A stretch of DNA of 64,000 bases, from positions 6,262,001 to 6,326,000 of the forward strand of contig NZ_CP058552.1 of assembly GCF_013401555.1 (NCBI RefSeq), in the 5' to 3' direction. The notes beneath the pieces are model-generated. The model made no database searches, was not told the origin of the DNA, and saw only the letters and a program-made list of their open reading frames with translations. Both the position numbers and the translations under genes were made by a program. The DNA comes from Paenibacillus sp. E222 (GTDB lineage: Bacteria; Bacillota; Bacilli; Paenibacillales; Paenibacillaceae). The number at the start of each line of letters is the position of its first letter. Position 1 is the stretch's first letter. Below are positions 35,198 through 43,758 of this stretch, one piece after another.

Positions 35198-37486
35198 TTA
35201 ATCGTCAACCGATTGTCTATACGCACTGGGCGAAACGCCATTTAATCGTTTGAAGGCCCTCCTGAAGGAGTGAGAACTATTGTAACCTACCCGTGACGCA
35301 ATTTCGTCCACCGTATAATTGCTCTCTTTTAACAAAATCACAGCCTGATCCATTCGGACTTTGATCAGGTGGTCGGAGAAATTAACACCCGTAATCTCTT
35401 TGAATAATTGAGAAATGTATTTCTCGGGCCGCTCCACATGCTCTGCCACTCGATACAGCGTCAGCTCTGTATCGGAATACATTTTCGCAGTATATTCCTT
35501 AATCTGTTTGATGATTTGAATATGGGCATCTTTCTTCTTTTTGGCAATAACGGAGCACAGCTCTTCCATAATTTCATAAAACTCGGCCTTTATCGTTTCG
35601 AGCGGCTCCGAGGAACCAATATCAATGACCCGCTGTTTCACATTCTCGATGGAGGCATATTCCGTAAACGCCTTTTGATCCAGCAACTTGAGAAAAGTCC
35701 CCTTCATTTCTCCGACAAGTTGATGCTTCATTTCCATGGACAACTCCCGCTGCTCCCTGTTCTGCACAATGATTGCATCGACAATCCGTTTGGCCTCTTC
35801 AAGTTCTCCTGCACGGATCGTGCCAATCAGCCGCTGCTCCGAATCCAGCGGGTAATAATACGTTGTATTTTCGGTTTGGGCTTCGTTGTTCCACATCATG
35901 CCTTTTTTGTTCATGTAGACTGCATATTCCAGCGCCTGATTGGCCTGATCAAAGGATAGGCTGACCTCTGTCAGCGATGTGAAGAGATTTCCGAATCCTG
36001 ACTGGATGGTGATTCTGTATTCATTGAACACATACTGGGCCAGATTCTCCATGATATGCGTGATATCTTCCTTTTCACGATCCATTTCGGAGTTGGTTTC
36101 CTTCGAAAAGAACAGGACAACCACTTTGTCCGAGCCCATATCGGTCATCAGGACATCTACGCCCAGTTCAGTCAAAGCCTGCTTCAACAGTAGTCGGGAG
36201 GCATTCAGTTCATTCAGGATCTCAACGCTGTCCATACTGGCATAACCCTTAATCTGGACAATTCCTGCATATCCCGTGCCTTGATACAAATTAATATCTG
36301 CCTGTTCAGCGGCGGAAAGAATCTCATCCCGTGATTTGAATTCGCCGGAGATCAATCGCTTCAGGAAAGCATCCCTGACCAATGGAAGCTGGCGATTCAA
36401 TTCGGATTCGAGCAGCTTGTTTTTGGTAAGCATATCAGCGATATTTCCACTCAAAAAGTCAAATTCATTTTTGGGAGCCGATTCATCCTTCCCAAACTGC
36501 TCTTTCATTACACTTAACAGTCGATTGATTGGAACGCTGTTGCGATAAGCCAGCACAAGTCCAACAATCAGTCCGATGAGCAGTGTGCCGCCAGTAATCA
36601 GCATCGTCATCCCCTTGATCCTGTTTGCATTCTCCATCAGGACATGACGGGGAATACCCGCTTGGTATACCCAGCCGTTCTTATCCGATCTTGTAGTGAT
36701 TACGAGATCATCCCCATAGAACTGGCTGACTCTACTTGGGTCAAAATGAGCGTCCGAGGCCATTTTCACCATCTCGGGCTCGGAGCTCCCTTGCAGCGCA
36801 ATGGTATTGCCCTCCGCATCGCTGATATGAACCCAGCCACCGTATCGGTCATTCAGGCTGGACAACAGACCGAGAATCATTTTCTCATCAATGATTACAA
36901 CGGCGACAGCCGGTGAAGAATCATTGAAGCTGTCCAGAGGCAATGACTGCATATATGTGATTACCGAAGTTTGCTTCCCCCTGCTGACGTAGGAACTGAG
37001 CGGTTTAATCTCACTCCGGTGGGTCTTCTGCAACACGTCCTTCATCCATTCTTCCAACGAAAGATCGTTATAACGAAAATCAGTGTAATAGTGATTCGGT
37101 CGGTAAGAAGAGCCAGGGGTCAAAATTAGATTGTAATTCGCAAGATAAATATAATAATTTTGCAGAAAATCATTGGTCTGCCCAAAGGTCAACACATTCT
37201 CCATCGTTCTCCATATCCCATATACGTTGGTTTCGTTGTCCTTTTCATTCATCAGAACGTTCAATTCCTGATTGACCGCAAGCTGTCGGGTGAAGCCCTC
37301 CACTTCCGCCATGCGGCCCTCCAGTATTTCCTGGCTTTTCTGAAGTTGGGTCACACTATTCTCAATGGAAATGGACTGTGTTACGGAGATGGACGTCAGA
37401 TAAGACATATAACCGCCAATGCTGGGTATCACCAAAATGATCACGTAGGAAATTAGAAATTTACGAAAAACACTGGAATATTTAAT
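35198..37486 (-). CDS. Membrane-bound AraC family regulator (YesS-like), probable ATT start
   Basis: This regulator of about 762 residues has an N-terminal transmembrane helix (FLISYVIILVIPSIGGYMSY), an extracytoplasmic sensor of about 260 residues, a second helix (MTMLITGGTLLIGLIVGLVL), a cytosolic middle region and a C-terminal AraC double helix-turn-helix (LTLYRVAEHVERPEKYISQLF; TVDEIASRVGYNSSHSFRRAF). Such proteins link an extracellular saccharide signal directly to transcription. It lies upstream of the second importer and probably controls it. No ATG is usable: a TTG at 37531 lacks a ribosome site and overlaps a perfect cre, whereas GGAGGAGGG sits 7 bases before an ATT at 37486. An ATT start is proposed. 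Confidence 0.85.
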   Translation of the reverse strand: MKYSSVFRKFLISYVIILVIPSIGGYMSYLTSISVTQSISIENSVTQLQKSQEILEGRMAEVEGFTRQLAVNQELNVLMNEKDNETNVYGIWRTMENVLTFGQTNDFLQNYYIYLANYNLILTPGSSYRPNHYYTDFRYNDLSLEEWMKDVLQKTHRSEIKPLSSYVSRGKQTSVITYMQSLPLDSFNDSSPAVAVVIIDEKMILGLLSSLNDRYGGWVHISDAEGNTIALQGSSEPEMVKMASDAHFDPSRVSQFYGDDLVITTRSDKNGWVYQAGIPRHVLMENANRIKGMTMLITGGTLLIGLIVGLVLAYRNSVPINRLLSVMKEQFGKDESAPKNEFDFLSGNIADMLTKNKLLESELNRQLPLVRDAFLKRLISGEFKSRDEILSAAEQADINLYQGTGYAGIVQIKGYASMDSVEILNELNASRLLLKQALTELGVDVLMTDMGSDKVVVLFFSKETNSEMDREKEDITHIMENLAQYVFNEYRITIQSGFGNLFTSLTEVSLSFDQANQALEYAVYMNKKGMMWNNEAQTENTTYYYPLDSEQRLIGTIRAGELEEAKRIVDAIIVQNREQRELSMEMKHQLVGEMKGTFLKLLDQKAFTEYASIENVKQRVIDIGSSEPLETIKAEFYEIMEELCSVIAKKKKDAHIQIIKQIKEYTAKMYSDTELTLYRVAEHVERPEKYISQLFKEITGVNFSDHLIKVRMDQAVILLKESNYTVDEIASRVGYNSSHSFRRAFKRLNGVSPSAYRQSVDD

Positions 37487-37516
37487 GGGTAACCCTCCTC
37501 CCCCTCTTTGAGGTAT

Positions 37517-37530
37517 TGGTAGCGTTATCA
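37517..37530. promoter_or_regulatory. cre site upstream of membrane-bound AraC regulator
   Basis: On the minus strand TGATAACGCTACCA fits TGWNANCGNTNNCA at every fixed position. It lies about 30 bp upstream of the proposed ATT start and immediately before the GGAGG-rich ribosome site. Confidence 0.6.
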
Positions 37531-37752
37531 AAGATAATAATATTTTTCGGCTTAGTCAATTGTTTTATCTTATTATTCAATCGTATTTCATTCGGGAATG
37601 AATAAAAGGCAACGATTAAAAGACGATGATCATTGCTTTTTTTACATTTCCGAAATTCTTTGATTTTGAAATAATCCACAACTCCAAAAACCTGTTTTTC
37701 TGTACAATAAGCCTCGCTCCTTTTCCATAAATCCTTAACATTCAGAAAAAAA

Positions 37753-37769
37753 GGGGCCCAGATGGCCCC
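37753..37769 (-). terminator. Terminator after GH27-SLH gene
   Basis: GGGGCC/GGCCCC stem (37753-37758 with 37764-37769) followed on the minus strand by seven T. The stop codon is 15 bases upstream. Confidence 0.75.
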
Positions 37770-37784
37770 CAATCCTAGTTTACA

Positions 37785-40700
37785 TCATTTCTTCTTTGGT
37801 TCTTCCCCCTCTGATCGGGCTTTTACAATCTGATCAGTGGATGCTGCTTCAATATCGCCAAAGGCCCAGTGTGTGGAAGGAACATCCTTCCACTGCGGCT
37901 GCGAAACGTTCGTGAGCGGTGCTCTGCCCAAAGCTCTGTTGATTGCTACAACGGCTTCCGCTCTTGTCAGTAAGGCATTCGGTCTAAAGGTTCCATCATT
38001 ATAGCCTTTCAAAATACCTGCACTTTTCGCTTTCAAAATGGCATCCTTGGCCCAATGGCTACCGATATCCGAGAAACCATCCCCTGAAATCTCGGAAGCC
38101 GGACCAAGAAGGGACACAAGAGTGGCCATCTCCGCACGAGTCAATGACTGATTTGGCTTAAACGTGCCATCCTTGTAGCCATTCATCAGCCCCATCTTGC
38201 TTACCTTAGCAATGGCGTCGGCTCCCCAATATTCAGATTTAACGTCACTGAATGCAACAGCAGATCCCGTGGCTTCTTTCTCAGATACCAATGCGACTAT
38301 GGTTGCCATCTCTGCACGGGTGAGCTTGTTATCTGGCTTGAACAAACCGCCCGGATATCCTTGAATATACGCTTTGTACGGAATATCCTGACCATCATCC
38401 GTTCCTGTTGTCCCGTCAGTAGTTCCGGATTCAGGAGTTGGCGCTGGCACAGACGTGTCTGAAGGCTGGACGACTGGAGTCGATGGCCCGCCTGGATTGG
38501 ATGGACCACCTGGATTCGACGGATTCGACGGATTCGTTGGTTCACCGTTTCCGTTTCCAGTAGGGACATTAAATTTCAGTTGATCGGCCAGCATAAGCTC
38601 ACCGGATTTCTTCACAACTTTGAGTGTATGCTGACCTTTTGCCAGTCCTGAGATGCTGTAAATCTCCTGCATCATTTGGCGACTCGGACTATAGGCGTTC
38701 ACGGTTTGCTTCAGTTGTCCGTCGACATAAATATCTACTTCTCCCTGCTCCGGTCCAGTAGGTGTAATCAAGCTTATTCCAGTACCCTTGAAGGTGTACT
38801 CGAAGAAATCTCCATCCGCCGTCGTAGAATGTACGTCATTGAGATAATCACCGCCGAAGGAAAAACTGAGATTTAACGTTCCTACAGGCTGGGCAGCAAG
38901 ATATGTTTTGCTCAGTGTAACGCGGTCGCCATTAACTGTATAATCAGTCCCTCGTGTCAGTTCATTGGAGCCGTTGGTAATGCCCTTGAAGCTTCCCGCC
39001 TGGATCAGAAGCGTGACATCAATGTCAGCCTGAGCAGAAGCTAATTTGTCAAAGCTCGCATTCACCGGATTAATCATATTCGGGAGCTCAACCTTGAGCA
39101 TATCAAGCAGCATAAATCTACCCGATTTCTTGACGGCCTTCAGCGTGTGCTGCCCATCAGGCAAGCCCGATATGCTGTACAGATTCTGCTGTGCCAATCG
39201 TCCGTTGCGATACGCACTGACCGTCTCCATGAATTGACCGTCCACGTAGATATCCATATCTCCCTGTGACTGGTCTACCTCTGTGAACAGCTGGATTCCT
39301 CTTCCTCTGAACGTATATTCAAAAGAATCACCATTCGTCTCGGTATACTGCACATCATCTTTATAGTCGCCCATACCTCGCCCCGTGCTGCGGGACCATG
39401 AGCCATTGTATTTTATGGCCGGATCGTCGTTATTGATCAGGACATAACGAAGGCCCGTTGTATCTCTGATTTGAACAGCAAGAGTTTGCGGATCACCAGC
39501 GCTGAAATTGACAACAAAGTCGGTTGTTCCTACAGGCAGTTGGGTGAGATATTCTTTCTTGATGTTCAGTTTGTCATCGACCACCGTGTAGTCGTCTTCA
39601 CTGAGCATTACTCCGTCATTTTCAATGCCAGTTAGTGTATTTCCGTTCAATGTGAGCGTGACAGTAATGTCCTTCTGTTGTTCTGTTGCCTTGTCAAAGT
39701 CAGCAGAAGCCGGACTAATGGTGCTGTTATGATCTCCTGTAGGAATTTCCCTTGTTACTCTAAGCGCATCCAGCAGCATATACTGGCCCGATTGTTTGAC
39801 GACTTTCAAGGTATGCGAACCGTTAGTCAAACCAGCAGCGCTATACAGTACCTGTTGCACTTCTCGTTCATCACTGGTATAAGCGCTAACCGTTTCAGGC
39901 GTTCCATCGTCGAGTGTGACTATCATGTCTCCCTGTTCTTGATCCTTCTCCGTAAGCAGGTCAATGCCTGTGCCCGTGAAGGTATATTCAAAATAATCGC
40001 CGTCATTCTCAGTAAAATGTACATCTTCCTTGTAATCCCCGAAATTTCTCCCGGAACTTGAACTCCATGAACCCGTGTATTGAATATTGCTGTCATCATC
40101 ATTAATGTACACCACATCGGTAACAGCAGCCGCATCAACGGAAGCAGGATTTGCTACATTTTCTGCGTTCGCGATTAGGTCATCACCGGCTTCCAAGTCA
40201 GCTACTTGCTGCGTATTCATATTGGCTGGACCAGTGGTCGTTGAGGAATCCGTAATGGCGATGCTCAGATCCTGTCTGCCATCGATTTGCTCCTTGCCTC
40301 CATTACGCTTCCAATCCCCACTATAGCGCATGCCCGTATCATCATCATTAACGGCTGATGTGCCGCTCAGTGCGGTTACCTTAAGCATCCGGGAAGCATG
40401 GGGTTCCAGTACGCCGCCACTGAATTCATGATTAAAATTCCCCAGTTCGGAATGGCTCCAGAGATCACGGACCGAAGCCGGACCTTCGAGGCCAATATCA
40501 CTCCATTTCACTTTGACCTCGGCACTCCGATTGCCCAGATTGAACAGAGCTACGTTGTACGTACCATCTCCGTTATTCGCATACCATACCTGCTGTTTGG
40601 TGTCCATGGAAACGGGATGAGCTGGACGTCCGGCCTGATTGACCGCAATGACCTCATCATTCGTCAGAAGCTCCAGCCCATAGCTGTCAAGCCTGGTCAG

Positions 40701-41720
40701 ATCATTACCTGTATAAAGCGGTGCTGAAGAGATTGCCCAGAACGTCGTCGCGGTCTTCCGCTCGTCTCTGGTCAGACCATCCATCGAGCCATTCCCGACA
40801 TTCAGGGAGTCAAAATCGTTCCAGCCTCCAGGACCTGCATCACGCCACCAGATGGCTGCTATGGGGAATAAGCGTGAAATACTCGACCATTCTGTTAACC
40901 CCTTACTACTGTCGTAGGCTTCAACATCCCAATCGATCCTCCAGCCGTTCGCATACTTTTTCCAGAAGTCCACGTAATTATGGTCAAGCGCCCAGGAAAG
41001 CTCATACCAGATATTATTTCTGTCCAGGGCTTTGGACCATGCCTCTACATCACCGCGTGCATCCCGGCTCAGGTTATTAATCCCTGATCCTGGCGTCACA
41101 CTGTCGAATTTGACAAAGTTGATGCCCCACTCGCCAAGAAGATCCGCGATGGAGTCAATGTACTTCTGTGAGCAAGGGTTCGAAAAATCAATTTTGTACG
41201 TGTACGAATCCCAAGCATCCATAACAACGAGCGGTTTTACCGCAATATCCTGCATACGACATGCCCCACCCGTTCCATACACCTCAAGATTTTTTTCATA
41301 AGCGGTGATTGATAATCCCGGAATGAGATAGATCCCGATCTTCTGTCCGTTATTATGGACATAATCGATGACCTCCTGAAATCCATTTGGATAAAGAACA
41401 GTACTCGGAATAGGACGGCCGTATTCATCTTCATCACCGTTCCAGCCTGCATCAATATTAATGTATTCATATCCATGGGCTTGCAGCTTCTCGCGCATGG
41501 CATCCGACTGCTTCTTAATACTCTCGGCCGACGTCCAGTTACCCGCCCCGTCATATACCTGCATGCTGTAACTGCTCCAACCCATATACGGCTTCTGGGC
41601 CAGACTCTTATCTGCTGCTTGTGCCACATTGCCGCCTGTCGTTCCCATAATCCCGAACTGCACCACCGCAATCATGAATACCATGAAACACATTGCCATC
41701 CTTTTTCCGATTCGTTTCAA
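37785..41720 (-). CDS. Secreted GH27 alpha-galactosidase with X2 and lectin-like modules and SLH anchor
   Basis: This secreted enzyme has about 1311 residues. The signal peptide (about 1-36, ending NVAQAA) precedes a GH27 barrel (about 40-440) with PYMGWSSYS, YINIDAGWNGDEDEYGR, the nucleophile Asp in NFVKFDSV and the probable acid/base Asp in NGWRIDWDVE. GH27 covers alpha-galactosidases and related exo-enzymes. The C-terminal half alternates a lectin-like module (VYINDDDSNIQYTGSW to HTLKVVKQSG) with X2 modules (FDKxxxxQxDIxVTL to VGTxxxxxxF), then a Pro/Gly linker and three SLH repeats. One lectin-like copy is reduced to its N-terminal motif (NDDDTGMRYSGDW) and another is fused to an incomplete X2 near 38845. 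The TTG at 41720 follows GGGGGTAGGG; the ATG at 41750 has only a weak site. A perfect cre lies at 41763-41776. Confidence 0.88.
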   Translation of the reverse strand: MKRIGKRMAMCFMVFMIAVVQFGIMGTTGGNVAQAADKSLAQKPYMGWSSYSMQVYDGAGNWTSAESIKKQSDAMREKLQAHGYEYINIDAGWNGDEDEYGRPIPSTVLYPNGFQEVIDYVHNNGQKIGIYLIPGLSITAYEKNLEVYGTGGACRMQDIAVKPLVVMDAWDSYTYKIDFSNPCSQKYIDSIADLLGEWGINFVKFDSVTPGSGINNLSRDARGDVEAWSKALDRNNIWYELSWALDHNYVDFWKKYANGWRIDWDVEAYDSSKGLTEWSSISRLFPIAAIWWRDAGPGGWNDFDSLNVGNGSMDGLTRDERKTATTFWAISSAPLYTGNDLTRLDSYGLELLTNDEVIAVNQAGRPAHPVSMDTKQQVWYANNGDGTYNVALFNLGNRSAEVKVKWSDIGLEGPASVRDLWSHSELGNFNHEFSGGVLEPHASRMLKVTALSGTSAVNDDDTGMRYSGDWKRNGGKEQIDGRQDLSIAITDSSTTTGPANMNTQQVADLEAGDDLIANAENVANPASVDAAAVTDVVYINDDDSNIQYTGSWSSSSGRNFGDYKEDVHFTENDGDYFEYTFTGTGIDLLTEKDQEQGDMIVTLDDGTPETVSAYTSDEREVQQVLYSAAGLTNGSHTLKVVKQSGQYMLLDALRVTREIPTGDHNSTISPASADFDKATEQQKDITVTLTLNGNTLTGIENDGVMLSEDDYTVVDDKLNIKKEYLTQLPVGTTDFVVNFSAGDPQTLAVQIRDTTGLRYVLINNDDPAIKYNGSWSRSTGRGMGDYKDDVQYTETNGDSFEYTFRGRGIQLFTEVDQSQGDMDIYVDGQFMETVSAYRNGRLAQQNLYSISGLPDGQHTLKAVKKSGRFMLLDMLKVELPNMINPVNASFDKLASAQADIDVTLLIQAGSFKGITNGSNELTRGTDYTVNGDRVTLSKTYLAAQPVGTLNLSFSFGGDYLNDVHSTTADGDFFEYTFKGTGISLITPTGPEQGEVDIYVDGQLKQTVNAYSPSRQMMQEIYSISGLAKGQHTLKVVKKSGELMLADQLKFNVPTGNGNGEPTNPSNPSNPGGPSNPGGPSTPVVQPSDTSVPAPTPESGTTDGTTGTDDGQDIPYKAYIQGYPGGLFKPDNKLTRAEMATIVALVSEKEATGSAVAFSDVKSEYWGADAIAKVSKMGLMNGYKDGTFKPNQSLTRAEMATLVSLLGPASEISGDGFSDIGSHWAKDAILKAKSAGILKGYNDGTFRPNALLTRAEAVVAINRALGRAPLTNVSQPQWKDVPSTHWAFGDIEAASTDQIVKARSEGEEPKKK

Positions 41721-41762
41721 ATTATCCCTACCCCCTCTGAATTTGGTCATTCAAATCCCTGT

Positions 41763-41776
41763 TGATAGCGCTTCCA
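41763..41776. promoter_or_regulatory. cre site upstream of GH27-SLH gene
   Basis: TGATAGCGCTTCCA fits the cre consensus TGWNANCGNTNNCA at every fixed position. It lies 43 bp upstream of the proposed TTG start (13 bp from the alternative ATG), compatible with CcpA repression. Confidence 0.65.
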
Positions 41777-41993
41777 TACGAGAAGAGAATAGTAGATGAA
41801 GGATGCTCAGGATAGGTACATTTCGGTATTTTACGTACATTAAACCTGAAATACAGGGGCAAACCGTCACATAACGAACACTTTTCCATTTTTGGATAAA
41901 TAAACAAAGATCAACTTCTTCTTTGCTCAAGTTGAAGGAATAGTTGAAAAAACATTCAGGATGAGCAACCGCTCTGATCCGTAAACAGATAAA
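41777..41993. other. Non-coding gap between GH27-SLH gene and tRNA terminator
   Basis: About 220 A/T-rich bases without a convincing open frame. It probably contains the promoter of the GH27-SLH gene on the minus strand; no clear -35/-10 pair could be fixed. Confidence 0.5.
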
Positions 41994-42035
41994 AAAGGTT
42001 CCTAGAGTGGCAGCAATGCCATTCTAGGAACCTTT
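41994..42035 (-). terminator. Terminator after tRNA-Leu
   Basis: A 19-bp stem (41994-42012 with 42017-42035), perfect except one G-T pair, has a 4-base loop and is followed on the minus strand by TTTTTTATC. It lies just downstream of the tRNA. Confidence 0.9.
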
Positions 42036-42052
42036 CTTCGTGTTGCACATGA

Positions 42053-42136
<84 letters not shown>

Positions 42137-42250
42137 GTATATCTTATCTCCGAGAAATTATATCGCGGCGACAATAAATACTATATCATGTGCAGGTAAT
42201 TAGTGTCAACAAAAAATTATCCTCTTCTCATGTGTAAAGCATTTTATAAA

Positions 42251-43162
42251 TTAGATCTTGGAGGGCCAGTTGCCGTACCAGGCATACCCACTTCTTCTTT
42301 CCTTATCGATATCGCTGAGTTTGTATTTCACAACCCCATCACGTCCTACGAAGATTGGTTTATCCGTTCCAATTTCATAGAAACGTGCCCAAATTGGCGC
42401 TGCACCTGAATCTGCAATGAGTTGGCTGTCTCCGTTTTCTCTGACATACTTGTAACCAGTAATTTTAACTTTGTTGAACCAGGCTTCTGCCGCTTTGATG
42501 GAGGCAGTAATTTTGGAGTTAGCCGGTCTAGTTTTTAAAAACTTCACAATTGTACTGCTCTCTCCAGCACTCAGAGAAGGCACTTCATAAATCCTAGCGC
42601 CTGCAGGTTTAAGGGTACTGGAATCATGCTGCTGCCCCCATGCAGTCAGTTTACCGTTCGCTACAACCTGTGTATTGAGAATAGCCTCTACACCTTTGGC
42701 AACTGATTTTTTACTACGATCTGCAAGAGAGCTGTCGATGAATGAGAAATCTCCTTTACGTGCACCTACTTCATCCAGCATGTACATGACATTAATCATG
42801 GCATCGTCGTTGAAGGTGATGTGCTTGTGATAACCGGAGCTTTGGTATACCTGTGGCCAACCCCCATTGGAGTACTGCATATTCAGCAAAAAGTTGATTC
42901 CTTTGATGGCAGCAGCCGAATAACGCGGATCATTCGTCTTTTTGAATTCCTTGGCTAACCTTCTAATTTCTGAGTATGTAGCTTTGTTATCAATCGTAGA
43001 TTTGGCCCACTCACCACTTGTTTCTTTGTAATCCTTCTTCCATCCCCCGTCTGGATGTTGATTCTTCAAAATGTCCGAGATACTTGCTGTCGTTCCAGAG
43101 GCGTCTGCAGCAGAGACCTTAGCAGCAGGCTGAAATACCATTCCGACAACGGAGAAAACCAT
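42251..43162 (-). CDS. Pectate lyase, PL10 type, with apparent frameshift in the signal peptide
   Basis: This 303-codon frame encodes a PL10-type pectate lyase, which cleaves polygalacturonate by beta-elimination. Motifs are NQHPDGGWKKDY, STIDNKATYSEI, NMQYSNGGWPQVY, HITFNDDAMINVMYML, AWGQQHDSSTLKPAGARIYE and GYAWYGNWPSKI. From its first ATG (43162) the frame reads MVFSVVGMVFQPAAKVSA, a signal-peptide core without the basic N-terminus. An ATG at 43211, with GAGGAG upstream, begins MLKAKTRFASLVIGM in another frame and soon stops. Removing one base near 43163 joins them into a normal signal peptide. The gene is therefore either recently frameshifted, mis-sequenced, or translated poorly from 43162. 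No terminator was identified after the stop. Confidence 0.8.
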   Translation of the reverse strand: MVFSVVGMVFQPAAKVSAADASGTTASISDILKNQHPDGGWKKDYKETSGEWAKSTIDNKATYSEIRRLAKEFKKTNDPRYSAAAIKGINFLLNMQYSNGGWPQVYQSSGYHKHITFNDDAMINVMYMLDEVGARKGDFSFIDSSLADRSKKSVAKGVEAILNTQVVANGKLTAWGQQHDSSTLKPAGARIYEVPSLSAGESSTIVKFLKTRPANSKITASIKAAEAWFNKVKITGYKYVRENGDSQLIADSGAAPIWARFYEIGTDKPIFVGRDGVVKYKLSDIDKERRSGYAWYGNWPSKI

Positions 43163-43211
43163 TGTACATGCCTATAACCAAAGATGCAAACCTTGTTTTT
43201 GCCTTCAACAT

Positions 43212-43570
43212 AGATTAGAAACACTCCTCAATTCATTTTCTGCAAACTGTTCCCCTGCTAATCTATCCCCCTTATATTTGTTTTATAATCAAACTATTTC
43301 TTTTAATCCAATAAATGGAATGTACAAAAAGAATTCTATGCAAAAAGATGAATTTTGTCAATATTTGCAACAACATGTAACAAATTCTTTGGACAACCTA
43401 TAATTATCGTCTAATTGGATGTGAGAAAGCCAATAAATTGTCCAATTTCTCTCCTTCTGAAACAGTAGTTACTTTTTTGTCATTTATTAGAACCCATCAT
43501 TCGAGTTATTTCTACATAAAAAGCGATAATTCCGTTAACATTGAGATGATAAGAAGGGTTCAAGATCGGT
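43212..43570. other. AT-rich intergenic region
   Basis: About 360 bases between the pectate lyase leader and the c-di-AMP riboswitch promoter. A 70-codon open frame from 43438 has no ribosome site and overlaps the promoter and riboswitch, so I do not count it as a gene. Nothing else is recognised. Confidence 0.5.
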
Positions 43571-43599
43571 TTGACATTTTCGCATTTATGCAATATAGT
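43571..43599 (+). promoter_or_regulatory. Sigma-A promoter for riboswitch-NlpC/P60 transcript
   Basis: TTGACA at 43571-43576 and TATAGT at 43594-43599 are separated by exactly 17 bases. The start of transcription would fall near 43606, shortly before the riboswitch aptamer. Confidence 0.75.
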
Positions 43600-43619
43600 T
43601 TCAAAAGGTTACAAAAACT

Positions 43620-43755
43620 TAATTATTCATTTGCCGAGTTTCATGTTTGAAAACGGGGGAACCATTTTGGGTGAATTATTCTTATACATAGGAAATATAG
43701 GGAACCTTCTACCGAACCCTTAGCTAACTCCGTAGGCATCGAAGGGAGAACAACA
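43620..43755 (+). ncRNA. c-di-AMP riboswitch (ydaO/yuaA leader)
   Basis: The leader shows the conserved blocks of the ydaO-yuaA aptamer in order: a GGGGGAACCA...TTGGGTGAAT segment (43655-43676), a TAGGGAACC stem (43698-43706), then CCGAACCC, TAGCTAACTCCGTAGGC and GAAGGGAG (43712-43748). This RNA class binds cyclic di-AMP and generally switches off potassium-transport and cell-wall hydrolase genes when c-di-AMP is high. The gene behind it is an NlpC/P60 wall hydrolase, a known association. The final GAAGGGAG block also contains the ribosome-binding site of that gene, and there is no room for an intrinsic terminator before the start codon. Confidence 0.88.
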
Positions 43756-43758
43756 ATT

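Noticed and set aside
43438..43650. A 70-codon open frame before the NlpC/P60 gene
   Set aside because: It overlaps the consensus promoter and the c-di-AMP riboswitch and has no ribosome site.
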